A DNA stretch of 64,000 nt from Prevotellaceae bacterium UBA2448. GTDB lineage: Bacteria > Bacteroidota > Bacteroidia > Bacteroidales > Bacteroidaceae. Location: the NCBI GenBank assembly GCA_002342585.1, contig DDQG01000009.1, positions 3,216 to 67,215 of the forward strand. Direction: 5' to 3'. Below are positions 8,944-18,260 of the stretch, piece after piece. The notes below the pieces were generated by a model. That model searched no databases. It was given only the letters and a program-made list of their open reading frames with translations, and was not told where the DNA came from. The first letter of the stretch is position 1. Each line of letters begins with the position of its first letter. A program made the translations under genes and the position numbers.

Positions 8944-9012
8944 CAAATATAGCGCTATTTTTTGTTTGACTTCATTTTTTTTGAAGAAAAATCAAAAAAT
9001 AGCGCTATTTTT
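8944..9012 (-). promoter_or_regulatory. Promoter with twin palindromic repeats spaced exactly 50 bases
   Basis: Minus strand TATATTTG at 8944-8951 is a -7 element for the gene starting at 8880. A 14-base direct repeat ATAGCGCTATTTTT occurs at 8949-8962 and 8999-9012, exactly 50 bases apart. Each copy contains the palindrome ATAGCGCTAT. The proximal copy overlaps the -7 element and the distal copy lies about five helical turns upstream. This is the layout of paired operator sites for a dimeric regulator; the regulator is unknown. Confidence 0.5.
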
Positions 9013-9055
9013 AACAGGTTTTACCCTATTTTAATTGTAATCTTAGGATGTCAAA

Positions 9056-10912
9056 TCATTTTCTCATTGGTAAATACCAGTTTGATTCGCTGAGCAGTGA
9101 CTTAACTGGATTGTTTGTTTTTACCTTTTCTGCCAACCACGCATTACCTTGCAGACCAGCGCGATTCTTATGACGTGCGAAGCGCATCAAATCGTACCAG
9201 CGGCTACCTTCGAAACAGAATTCCATTGCTTCCTCGTCGCAAAGAAGTTCTTCCATAGCCATAATCGTATCAGACTTAGTTGTTGTGCCAGCTGCTATGC
9301 GTGCTGAAAGACCTGGGTAGATAGTCTCTTTATTGCTCAGAGCATCGATTTCAGCGAATTTGCGTGCGATTTCCGACTTGAATGTATAAGGAGATGCATT
9401 AGAGTAGTTTCCATCAGCAGTGTCTCCGAATCCATGTCCGTGGATTGGTTGTGAGTTTGCCTTATATGTATCTTCGTTGGCAGCATTGAGGAAGGTATTC
9501 AAGAAGTAGTTCTTTGCGTCATCAGAGAGCCAAGTTGTTGTTGGTAGTGTGAGATTTGTTGTAAGACCTTCCTTCAAGAATGCAAATGCAGCATCTGGCA
9601 GTTCCATACGATTGAGTGCTTCGCAAAGATGGAGATAAACAGTAGTTACACGGTAAAGGATAATATTTCCGCTTTGAAATTTATTTATCCATTCTGTAGT
9701 CTCTTCGTCATCGTCACTTGGCATTGGTGTCGTAGAACGGGTTGGGTAGATATTGGAAAGTGAACGCATATCACCATATTTGCCAGAAGTGATGTTCTGA
9801 CCTGGCAGACCACCTGTTACAGATTTCCAGTAGTAATAGTCAAGATTCGCAACAAGATTGTCGTATTCTTGAGATTTGTCGAGTTGTACATTTTCAATCC
9901 AACGTTCTCTTGCAGACAATGCGTAGTAGTCATAACCAAAAGTTATAGGTACGTTAGTAACTGTTCCTCGAAGACTGTTGACAGCCATTGGAATGTAAGA
10001 AACTATATCCAAACATGTTGAAGAGTTTCCTGCTGAGAATATGTTGATATAATTGTCAGCCCAAATTCTTTGAATGTCTGTCGGGAAAGACATGTCGGCA
10101 GAACGCATCTTTAATGTTGTATGTACTGTAGGCATTGTAGTCTTTGTCGTACTAAGATACTTGAAGTAGCTGTCAGCTGCGTCTTTGTATTTACCAGTCT
10201 CAAGATATAGATCTCCAAGTATTACATCAACAGGGATGAAAATTTTCTGAGTATTGATAGACTTAGAACTGCCACTATTGATATTTCCTACGTTGATATT
10301 TGTACCATAGTTTGGTACAGGAGTGCCGGAATAGCTAAGCAATTCAGGACAGAGAGCGTTGGCAATCTGATCAAGGTTATAAGACGGGAATTGATTGTCT
10401 TCAATCTGAGAGATGCTTGTAAGAGGCTCTGTAAAGAATGGAACTGTGCCGTAGTTGCGTGCCAGTTGCAGGTATGCCCATGCACGATAGGCGAGTACTG
10501 CAGCATATTCATTCTTTGTCACATCAGTTGCCCCTGTGCGTAAGTCTCTGTTACGATGCGTTAGGTAATAGTTACAGTTATTTATAACACGATAATATAC
10601 ATAAGCAGAATCGTATCTGTTTGCTACTGTCGCGCTGAAGTTCTTCAACTGAGAAAGCATACTATCTGTATATTGGGTTGTCTTAACCAATTCGCCACGC
10701 ATTTCACCTTGGTAGAAATACTGGTCGGCCAGTTGCTGCATTGCTTGTGCGATACCAAATGCATAGAATACAGAGTCTGTCTTCTCATTGAGATTTGGCT
10801 CAAATGCCTGACGGTCACTTTCTACATCCATACAGGATGTGAAGAGAAGGGAGGCAGAAAGAAAAGTCCCAAGAAGTATTGTGGTGGCTCTTTTCATATT
10901 ATTGTTTTTCAT
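9056..10912 (-). CDS. SusD/RagB-type outer-membrane lipoprotein (pair 2)
   Basis: A 618-residue surface lipoprotein that would act as the ligand-binding lid of the adjacent SusC barrel. The lipobox FTSC places the lipidated cysteine at residue 27. SusD hallmarks are present: the helical TPR-like region with VLAYRAWAYLQLARNYGTVPFFTEPLT (about residues 135-165), and the C-terminal EELLCDEEAMEFCFEGSRWYDLMRFAR segment. Length is normal to slightly long for the family. An alternative start is the ATG at codon 6. It is the last gene of the seven-gene operon, 22 bases after susC of pair 2. The ligand cannot be read from the sequence. Confidence 0.93.
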   Translation of the reverse strand: MKNNNMKRATTILLGTFLSASLLFTSCMDVESDRQAFEPNLNEKTDSVFYAFGIAQAMQQLADQYFYQGEMRGELVKTTQYTDSMLSQLKNFSATVANRYDSAYVYYRVINNCNYYLTHRNRDLRTGATDVTKNEYAAVLAYRAWAYLQLARNYGTVPFFTEPLTSISQIEDNQFPSYNLDQIANALCPELLSYSGTPVPNYGTNINVGNINSGSSKSINTQKIFIPVDVILGDLYLETGKYKDAADSYFKYLSTTKTTMPTVHTTLKMRSADMSFPTDIQRIWADNYINIFSAGNSSTCLDIVSYIPMAVNSLRGTVTNVPITFGYDYYALSARERWIENVQLDKSQEYDNLVANLDYYYWKSVTGGLPGQNITSGKYGDMRSLSNIYPTRSTTPMPSDDDEETTEWINKFQSGNIILYRVTTVYLHLCEALNRMELPDAAFAFLKEGLTTNLTLPTTTWLSDDAKNYFLNTFLNAANEDTYKANSQPIHGHGFGDTADGNYSNASPYTFKSEIARKFAEIDALSNKETIYPGLSARIAAGTTTKSDTIMAMEELLCDEEAMEFCFEGSRWYDLMRFARHKNRAGLQGNAWLAEKVKTNNPVKSLLSESNWYLPMRK

Positions 10913-10934
10913 TGCTGTGAATTTTTTAATGTTA

Positions 10935-13900
10935 TTAGAGGTTAATCTTTACACCAAGAAGGAATGAACGACCCTGTGCAAGGTTGCCTGCATCAATACC
11001 CTGATAGAGGACACCGTTGCCAATGCTAAATTCTGGGTCAGATCCCTTGTAACGTGAGATTGTAAATACGTTACGTGCTTCAGCCCATACAGAGAGTCCC
11101 TGAAGCCATGACCATGATGTTGGAATAGGAATTTTGTATGCTACATTGATAGTCTTCAAACGAAGATAACTGCCATCCTCAATCCAACGGTCACTGAAGC
11201 GGTTGTTGCCCAGTGGATCACCGTAGTTGATACGAGGAATGTCTGTACGCTGTCCCTCATAACGCCAGTGGTTAGTTTCTGCAACCTGCTGATTGAAGAA
11301 ATTGCTACCTGAGTTGAGGAGTGCACGCTGGTAGTTGTAAATATCGTTGCCAACGCTGTAGTTGAAGTTCATGCTGAGAGTGACGCGCTTGAAGTTCAGA
11401 GTCGCAAATATGTGACCATAGATATCTGGGTTTGGATTACCGATAACTACTTTGTCTGCTTCTGAAATGACACCATCACCATTCTGGTCAACAAAATGTA
11501 CATCTCCTGCTGCGAAATCAACTTTCTGACCTGCTGTGTTAACCATGTAGAGGTTTGTAGTTGTCTGTCCTTCTGCATTAGTGTGTGAAACACCATAACG
11601 GGCAGCCTCAGCAGCAGAAGCAAATACGCCTTCTGTCTGGTATCCATAGAATACTCCTACTGGCTTTCCTACAGCTGTGAGAATGTTCTTGTCGCCATAG
11701 ATTGATGATGTGTAATCACCGTCTGGAAGAGATGTAATCTTGTTCTTATAGTGACCTACAGTAGCGCCAAGTTCGAATTTCCAGTCTTTAGTGACTACTG
11801 GTTTGCCACTAAGTGTGAATTCAAATCCCTGGTTGCGCAGAGAACCACCGTTTGTCCAGTAATTGTTTATACCGGCAATTGGATTTTCAAATGTCTTAAG
11901 TGTGAGAAGGTTCGTAGTTGAATGGATGTAGTAGTTGAATGCAAGAGAAATGCGGTTGTCAACGAAGTTCCCTTCAAGTCCTACGTTGAACTTCTTTGTT
12001 GTTTCCCACTTTATCTTGTCATTACCGATGTTTGTTAACTGAGAACCAATAGCATTGTTGTTGTAGCGTACAGAAGAGTAGGCTGTACGAGCAGCATAGT
12101 TTGATATGTTGTCATTACCACTCATGTCGAAACCTGCATTCACACGCAGATAGTTAACACCCTTGTTCTTTCTGAACCATTTTTCGTTGGTAAGTACCCA
12201 ACCGAGTTGAACACTTGGGAAGAATGCCCAGCCAGTTCCAAACATCTTTGTACCTGCATTCTTACCGAAACGGCTATTTGCTTCAGCAAGTGCTGATACA
12301 GTAGCGAAGTAACGGTTCTGATAGTTGTAGTCAGCATTTACGTAGATCTGAATCTGTTTCCATACGTCAGCAGTACCATTTACACCCTGGTATCCAGAAG
12401 AAAGAGATGGGTTCTTGTCATCCGACTGAGTCGTGTGCTGAGTGTAGAGGTGAGTTGCATCATACTTGAATCTGTTGAAACGGAATCCACCAAATACCTT
12501 GATGCTATGACTTCCATTGTAGAGATTTTCCCAGTCAACGCGAGTGTTGCTTACGATATTATTTTCTTTTGCCTGGAAAGACGCAACCTTTGAGTACACT
12601 GTGCCCAGACCATCGATAATGAAGCTTGGAACACCTTTGTATGGACGCATATAACGCTGAGAGTTACGAATGAGGGTATAGCTGAAAACCTGTGTTGCTT
12701 TCAAATGCTTGTTGATTTGCAATGTAGGAGCAAGTTGCAGGTTAAAGTTTGTATTCTCATTTTTATTCTTGTTGTCACCTTTACCATACTCAAGAATAGA
12801 TGACGGGTTTGCCAAAGACTGCTTTGTGCCGAGACCGCTCTGAACTGAGTTGAGTTGTTCGAAAATATCATCGTAACTGGAAAGGATATTAGAGTAAGCC
12901 TTGATAACTCCATTATATTCATAAGGAGCTACGATAGGAGCCTTGATGAGGGACAGGAATGTAGGAGATGAGATTGTTCCCTTAGAAAGGTCTGTAGGGA
13001 TAGCTGTGTCAAATACATTACTATTAACACGAGAGATAGACAGGTCGAATCTGGTCTTCAGAATAGGAATGATTTCAATATCAGTATTGAAACGGATGTT
13101 CATACGGTCGAAATCATTCTGTTTCGCTGTCTGCTGAGCCTTCATGTATCCCATAGAGAGGTTGTACATACCTACAGCATCACCTCCTTGGACATTGATA
13201 CCATAATTCTGTGTAATGGCATTTCTATAAGTTTCCTTCGTCCAGTCAGTATTGTTATGATATGTGTTGTAGTAGTAACCAGTAGGATCGTCGTTCAGGA
13301 AGTTGAACGAGATAGTCTTGTTGTAGTTGTTCTGCTGCATCACAGTTCCAATCATCTCGGATGCGTATGTGCGATACTGTGAAGCATCCATCATCTTTGG
13401 AAGGGTAGGGATGAGCTGAACCCCTGCATAGATATTTGCATCGATGCGTGTAGCCATAGAACGACCGCGCTTGGTGTTGATAAGGATTACACCATTACCA
13501 CCACGTGAGCCATAAAGTGCTGTAGCATTTTTCAGGACTTCTACACTCTCAATGTCGTTAGGAGAGATGTTTGCAAGGACATTCATGAATTGACCTTCAT
13601 GAAGTGCTGTGCGGTCAAGCATCATATCCTGTTCGATACCATCAATTACAATGAGCGGTTGAGCATTTGCATTGAGAGAGTTAAGACCACGTATAAACAT
13701 TGAAGCACCATTCTCGACTACGCCAGAACGAGTGATAGCACGTACATCACCATTAAGCTGCTTTGATATGTCTCCGTCGATTGTTGAATAACGGGAATCT
13801 ATTTCAGCTTTGGTGCTGGCAGTGATATTAGTGCTTTGATCATACATTGTGTTAAACTTATCACTTAACATCTTTATGTCAATAGTTGCTATAGAATCAC

Positions 13901-14270
13901 GTGGGTCTATTGCTACCTGCTGACTGAGATATTCAGGTGAAAATACGTAAAGTGAGGTTACGAATTTAGGCACTTTAATCTCGAAGTTACCTTCTTCGTC
14001 GCTCATAGCTGTATATTTGTTGTTGCCTAAAGCCTGAATCTGCACACCGGCAAGTGGAGCTTTTGTTCCAAGGTCAATGACGTTACCGTGAAGAGTAATC
14101 GTAGGATACTGCTTGACAACTTTTGTTGCCTTAACTGGCTTGCGCTCAGGAGCCTGCTCTTCAGCTTCATCTTGTGCAAAAGCAACTGTGCCTGATGCTA
14201 TCATCATAGCAAAAAGCGGCAGGCGTAAATACTGATGCTTAAACATTGAAAATATATTTTTCATATTCAT
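10935..14270 (-). CDS. SusC/RagA-type TonB-linked outer-membrane transporter (pair 2)
   Basis: A 1,111-residue outer-membrane import barrel. A signal peptide (1-33) is followed by a charged linker (34-53, acidic then Lys-rich), a carboxypeptidase-regulatory-like domain (about 57-136), the plug (about 160-290, with MFIRGLNSLN and GSRGGNGVILINTKRG signatures) and the TonB-dependent barrel to the end. It partners the SusD-like lipoprotein downstream. Two oddities: no EVVVVGYG-like TonB box is visible between the regulatory domain and the plug, where NITASTKAEID stands instead, and the charged linker precedes the regulatory domain. It lies 15 bases after a FAS1 lipoprotein gene. Confidence 0.93.
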   Translation of the reverse strand: MNMKNIFSMFKHQYLRLPLFAMMIASGTVAFAQDEAEEQAPERKPVKATKVVKQYPTITLHGNVIDLGTKAPLAGVQIQALGNNKYTAMSDEEGNFEIKVPKFVTSLYVFSPEYLSQQVAIDPRDSIATIDIKMLSDKFNTMYDQSTNITASTKAEIDSRYSTIDGDISKQLNGDVRAITRSGVVENGASMFIRGLNSLNANAQPLIVIDGIEQDMMLDRTALHEGQFMNVLANISPNDIESVEVLKNATALYGSRGGNGVILINTKRGRSMATRIDANIYAGVQLIPTLPKMMDASQYRTYASEMIGTVMQQNNYNKTISFNFLNDDPTGYYYNTYHNNTDWTKETYRNAITQNYGINVQGGDAVGMYNLSMGYMKAQQTAKQNDFDRMNIRFNTDIEIIPILKTRFDLSISRVNSNVFDTAIPTDLSKGTISSPTFLSLIKAPIVAPYEYNGVIKAYSNILSSYDDIFEQLNSVQSGLGTKQSLANPSSILEYGKGDNKNKNENTNFNLQLAPTLQINKHLKATQVFSYTLIRNSQRYMRPYKGVPSFIIDGLGTVYSKVASFQAKENNIVSNTRVDWENLYNGSHSIKVFGGFRFNRFKYDATHLYTQHTTQSDDKNPSLSSGYQGVNGTADVWKQIQIYVNADYNYQNRYFATVSALAEANSRFGKNAGTKMFGTGWAFFPSVQLGWVLTNEKWFRKNKGVNYLRVNAGFDMSGNDNISNYAARTAYSSVRYNNNAIGSQLTNIGNDKIKWETTKKFNVGLEGNFVDNRISLAFNYYIHSTTNLLTLKTFENPIAGINNYWTNGGSLRNQGFEFTLSGKPVVTKDWKFELGATVGHYKNKITSLPDGDYTSSIYGDKNILTAVGKPVGVFYGYQTEGVFASAAEAARYGVSHTNAEGQTTTNLYMVNTAGQKVDFAAGDVHFVDQNGDGVISEADKVVIGNPNPDIYGHIFATLNFKRVTLSMNFNYSVGNDIYNYQRALLNSGSNFFNQQVAETNHWRYEGQRTDIPRINYGDPLGNNRFSDRWIEDGSYLRLKTINVAYKIPIPTSWSWLQGLSVWAEARNVFTISRYKGSDPEFSIGNGVLYQGIDAGNLAQGRSFLLGVKINL

Positions 14271-14285
14271 ATTACATTTTAAAGG

Positions 14286-16076
14286 TTACTCTTCTTCTTT
14301 AAGATAGTCGTCATACTCTACAGGACGCATAATGATAGCATGTATACGTATGGTTCTGTCGAATGCATTTACATGACCTCTTGAGGCGAGTGTACTGAAT
14401 TTGGTTGAACATGTCACCTTGATGTTAGGGTAAACATCATTCAAACCTACATAGCAGTATGGGAATGTGAATTCACCCAACAACATAGTATCAACCTTTT
14501 CTATGTTGTTGAAGAAGTCTTTGTTGTCAATCTTTGTCTTTACTTCTGCTCCAGTATTTGGATTATGCGTGATAACTTCAGCATTATTCGGATCAAATCT
14601 TTCGTTGGTAAACTGGTAGTCAACGAGTTTTGTACCGTTGAAGTAGTTCATAGTGAACGAAAGCCAATTCGGAAGAATCGTTTCAGAGTCATCGTTTTTG
14701 TCAATATTCACTGGAGGAATAACTGCATAAATGCGATATTTGCCAGACAATACACCTGTGAGGTAGTAGTCCACTTCTGGTTTTACGAAACTTGAAGTAG
14801 GTTCTGCCTGACAATATGTAAAACCTGACTGATTGTTCAAATCAACTAATTCAGTATTTACGTCAGCTGCATTTAATAACTTTCTTTGGAGATTGCCATT
14901 CAGAACACGGCATGGCATAGCTCCGACAATAGTATTTTCTCTATTGTAAGTCTCCCAAGATTTAAATCCAAGTGAGTCAACGATTACTGCATTACCATTA
15001 GACAACTTCTGCTTTGAAACGATGTGAGCATCATCAAAGATTCTGTCTGGCTCTGAGAATTTGTTGCGGTAAGTAGAGAAAATAGTGTCGAGAGCAATAC
15101 TTCCATCGTCAAAATATGCCTTGTTGAATCTGTTGGTGTGGCTATATGCAAGGTTGTTTACAATCTGACGACGAGTGAGAGAGTCAGCAAGGAAGTTCAG
15201 GTACTCTACATTTGAAGTTCCTGTGATTGTAGCGTATGTAGTAGATTTTGCATCAGCTACGTTCTGACCCTGAGTGCTTTCCTTATATTTGTAAAGCGAC
15301 TTGATTGCCTTGTACATTTTATCATAAGCCTCATTGTTAGGCATAAGGAATGTATAAGTAGAGTCTTCATTGTTGAGTTGTGCTCTCATAGAATTTGTCA
15401 TAGAGTTGTAAGTAACCATGACAGAATCTATATAAGTCTGTTTTCCGTTAACAATAGGACCAAGGACAGACTGAGATGGATCCAATTCTGTTATTTCATA
15501 CTGCTTAAAATATTTTGCAATAGAATCCACGTCGTTTGCAATCCATATATATTGATATGCATTAGGCAAGAATGGAGAATTGCCAGCAAGTATGTGCAAA
15601 GTACCATTATTGTTAGGGATGTTTGCCTGTGCTAACTTAACATTGTTGAATGTATATGCGTAATTACTGCCAGTAAATGCGTATGCTTTATCGTTAAGAG
15701 TGTGGATACGGCTATCCAGAACACCTGTTGCCTGATAGTTATATTCAGCAATGTGGTTCTTAATAAACTGGTTCATAATGACACTGTCTTTGAGTGCGAG
15801 AATAGAGTCGCGCTGAGCATCAGTCAGTGTTGGAGCCCATAAAGTAAGGAATCTGTTTGTTTTGAACAAATCCTGACAGTTTACTTTTTCCAGAATTATC
15901 TTGAAATTCTGCAATTCTGATCTGCTCGAGATATTATCCCAAAGAGTCTTGTCAGAATACGGATTTGCGTCTGCCATAGTCTGAGGGTCGTTCCAGTCGT
16001 TCCAATCGGAACATGATGCGGTTGTAAGAGCAGTCGCAACCAACATCGTGAAACCTATATATTTGTAAATCTTCAT
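14286..16076 (-). CDS. FAS1 (fasciclin)-domain lipoprotein, third in operon
   Basis: A 596-residue lipoprotein with lipobox TTASC (Cys22). CSDWNDWND directly after it is acidic, like the surface-export signals of Bacteroidetes lipoproteins. Residues about 40-175 and 180-390 resemble two divergent FAS1 domains: FLTLWAPTLTDAQRDSI and YTFLMPNNEAYDKMY match the H1 box (TxFAPTNxAF), and MNQFIKNHIAEYN and VNNLAYSHT match the region of the H2 box. The C-terminal 190 residues are beta-rich and start with VLSGKYRIYAVIPP, similar to the C-terminal domain of the FAS1 protein upstream. FAS1 domains generally mediate adhesion or ligand binding. The gene lies between two close operon neighbours. The role is inferred. 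Confidence 0.75.
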   Translation of the reverse strand: MKIYKYIGFTMLVATALTTASCSDWNDWNDPQTMADANPYSDKTLWDNISSRSELQNFKIILEKVNCQDLFKTNRFLTLWAPTLTDAQRDSILALKDSVIMNQFIKNHIAEYNYQATGVLDSRIHTLNDKAYAFTGSNYAYTFNNVKLAQANIPNNNGTLHILAGNSPFLPNAYQYIWIANDVDSIAKYFKQYEITELDPSQSVLGPIVNGKQTYIDSVMVTYNSMTNSMRAQLNNEDSTYTFLMPNNEAYDKMYKAIKSLYKYKESTQGQNVADAKSTTYATITGTSNVEYLNFLADSLTRRQIVNNLAYSHTNRFNKAYFDDGSIALDTIFSTYRNKFSEPDRIFDDAHIVSKQKLSNGNAVIVDSLGFKSWETYNRENTIVGAMPCRVLNGNLQRKLLNAADVNTELVDLNNQSGFTYCQAEPTSSFVKPEVDYYLTGVLSGKYRIYAVIPPVNIDKNDDSETILPNWLSFTMNYFNGTKLVDYQFTNERFDPNNAEVITHNPNTGAEVKTKIDNKDFFNNIEKVDTMLLGEFTFPYCYVGLNDVYPNIKVTCSTKFSTLASRGHVNAFDRTIRIHAIIMRPVEYDDYLKEEE

Positions 16077-16100
16077 AATAGTATTTAGTATTAGATTAGG

Positions 16101-18239
16101 TTACATCCAGTCTTCCGAATATTCGGTACTGTTAACGATATCTACTGGCACAAATTCGATATAGTCGAATTGCCATTTGAGTTCAGAGTCGTCAGAAATC
16201 ATGTTCTTGATACGGAACCAGTAATCTTCGCTCTGCTTAAACTGCTTTGTGATGAGAATCTTACGCAGTGCCCAACTTGATGCATCACATGTTGTACGCA
16301 TATTCAAGTTGCCTGTAGTACCTTCATCACGGCTTTCCGGGTGTTGACGGTATGACATTGGACTACGCATGTAACCACGGTTGCGAAGTGCTTTGTCTGT
16401 TGCTATACCGAGGTCGTCCTCCTCGTCTGCAGGTGTAAGACCGATACGCTCGTCAGATGCAGGAACACGTACGTCAAGAGGAAGTCCGAGAATTTCCATT
16501 TCCTGTACGTTCTTGCTTGTTCCGAGATAGAATTGCATGAATCCACCATGAGACATTGGTACGTACATAAGACGAAGTTCGTATGTACCTGTTGGCACAT
16601 GTGGAAGTTTGATTGCGAGGTCATACTGTCCCCAACCCTGGAAACAGTTTGCTTGCCATGCGTTGTAAGCTCCGTTTACATTGTATCTTACCTTAGTACC
16701 TTCACCATTATAGCAATATACATTGTTGAAGTAGTTTACAGGGAATGCGATACGTGCACCAGAGCCCTGACCACCATTAAGAGCAAATGCTTCGTTTGCT
16801 GAGATGAAGCGCAAACCATTGTTTCCAAATTCAGGTAAGAAAGTAGTAGTCTCGAAACGCATACGTTCATGGAGAACTCCATTAGGAACGTTAGTGTCGT
16901 ATACGAGCATCTTATCTATTGCATGGATATATCCGTTCAGTGCGCCCTTGTTGAGGTCACGGTTAATCTTTACACCAGTTTGACGCATTGGATGCATTGA
17001 TGAAGAACCAGGAGTTCCAACCTCGTCTGTAAGAGTGTTGTTGAGTTTCCAACGGTTGATGTACAACTGACTGGTGCTGCCATACTTGCCGCCCCAAATC
17101 TTCATCAGGGTGTTAGGAAGCATAGTTTCAAAGTAGTCATATACTTCTGCGTAACAAGTCTCTGGATTGTAGTTCCAGTAATTGTATGCTGTATAACCAC
17201 CTGAAGAGTATGCCTCTCTTGAGAACAGTATCTTATCAATAGCCATTCCTGCATAGAGTATATGGTATGCAACAAACATGTTAAGTGCATTATTACGCTC
17301 CCTGAAATCCTTGTCTGTAGTTCCTGTATTTACAGTCAGACCTTTTTCGTTCAGATAGTGGTACCAACTTGCTGCAGGACCATACTTTTCATTTGCATAA
17401 GCAACAAGGTCGTCGAATGAGTTAATTCCATTAGCCTTCATTACTTCGTCAGATTCTGCAAAGAGCGTAAATGCAACACGGCATTCTTTAGGTGAATAAA
17501 GATCCTGACCGTTTGTGTCAGTCTCGTCCGACAAAGTGTAAACAATACCCTTGTTGCTTTTCTTCAATGAGTCTGCAAGTCCTGTCTTTACCAATGCCTG
17601 ATAGAAGATGCTATAACCATCAATACTATGAAGTACGTCTGGAAGAGTTCGTGTGTCTCGTGATATAGCATTGTCCAACTTGTGGAAATAACCATTAGTT
17701 GCCTCGTTGTCGGCATTAATGATATGTGCTACATTATTAAGAGTAGTACGTCCCTGGTCATCAATAGATGCGGTAAATGCGTAACCGAGCATCGTGTTGA
17801 TAGATGTACTGCTACCACTCATGTCTGCAATTGTTCTCAGGCTTGACAGAAGGTGGAACTTAGCGATGTCGTTGCAAAGGCTATCAGTAAGACCATAGAG
17901 TGACTTCTCTGTCATTCCATTATGTGGAATAGGGGATTTGTCATCTTCGTACAAACTGTCAATATATGCAGTTATACCAGCATTAGAAGGTGCAAAACAT
18001 GTGTATTGACCATAGGATGCCAATGTCTTGTCAAGTCCTACCTGACGCAGAATGTAAACGAATGAAGACAAGTCTGGGTCTTCATCCAGATATTCTGCAA
18101 TAGTCTTTCCAGTTGCTGTATAGAGGTCTTCTCCGTCTGGTTCGTTAGAACAAGAAACTGTGCATAGGGCAATACCGGCGATACCTATTGCTCCGATGGA
18201 GAATCTCTTTATTTCATTGAATATTCTATTAGCTTTCAT
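16101..18239 (-). CDS. FAS1 (fasciclin)-domain lipoprotein, second in operon
   Basis: A 712-residue lipoprotein with lipobox TVSC (Cys30) and an acidic stretch after it. An N-terminal FAS1 domain (about 40-185) shows LDKTLASYGQYTCFAPSNAG, a clear H1 box, and ends with NGYFHKLDNAI, the expected last strand. A second, longer FAS1-like unit (about 185-450) contains AYHILYAG and ALNGYIHAIDKMLVYD. From about residue 480 the protein becomes a beta-sandwich-like domain (VPTGTYELRLMYVPMSHGG) that ends in WQFDYIEFVPV, a pattern common in carbohydrate-binding jelly rolls. It would be surface-exposed and may contribute ligand or glycan binding next to the SusD proteins. The binding role is inference. 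Confidence 0.78.
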   Translation of the reverse strand: MKANRIFNEIKRFSIGAIGIAGIALCTVSCSNEPDGEDLYTATGKTIAEYLDEDPDLSSFVYILRQVGLDKTLASYGQYTCFAPSNAGITAYIDSLYEDDKSPIPHNGMTEKSLYGLTDSLCNDIAKFHLLSSLRTIADMSGSSTSINTMLGYAFTASIDDQGRTTLNNVAHIINADNEATNGYFHKLDNAISRDTRTLPDVLHSIDGYSIFYQALVKTGLADSLKKSNKGIVYTLSDETDTNGQDLYSPKECRVAFTLFAESDEVMKANGINSFDDLVAYANEKYGPAASWYHYLNEKGLTVNTGTTDKDFRERNNALNMFVAYHILYAGMAIDKILFSREAYSSGGYTAYNYWNYNPETCYAEVYDYFETMLPNTLMKIWGGKYGSTSQLYINRWKLNNTLTDEVGTPGSSSMHPMRQTGVKINRDLNKGALNGYIHAIDKMLVYDTNVPNGVLHERMRFETTTFLPEFGNNGLRFISANEAFALNGGQGSGARIAFPVNYFNNVYCYNGEGTKVRYNVNGAYNAWQANCFQGWGQYDLAIKLPHVPTGTYELRLMYVPMSHGGFMQFYLGTSKNVQEMEILGLPLDVRVPASDERIGLTPADEEDDLGIATDKALRNRGYMRSPMSYRQHPESRDEGTTGNLNMRTTCDASSWALRKILITKQFKQSEDYWFRIKNMISDDSELKWQFDYIEFVPVDIVNSTEYSEDWM

Positions 18240-18260
18240 AATATTCCTTATACCTTAATG

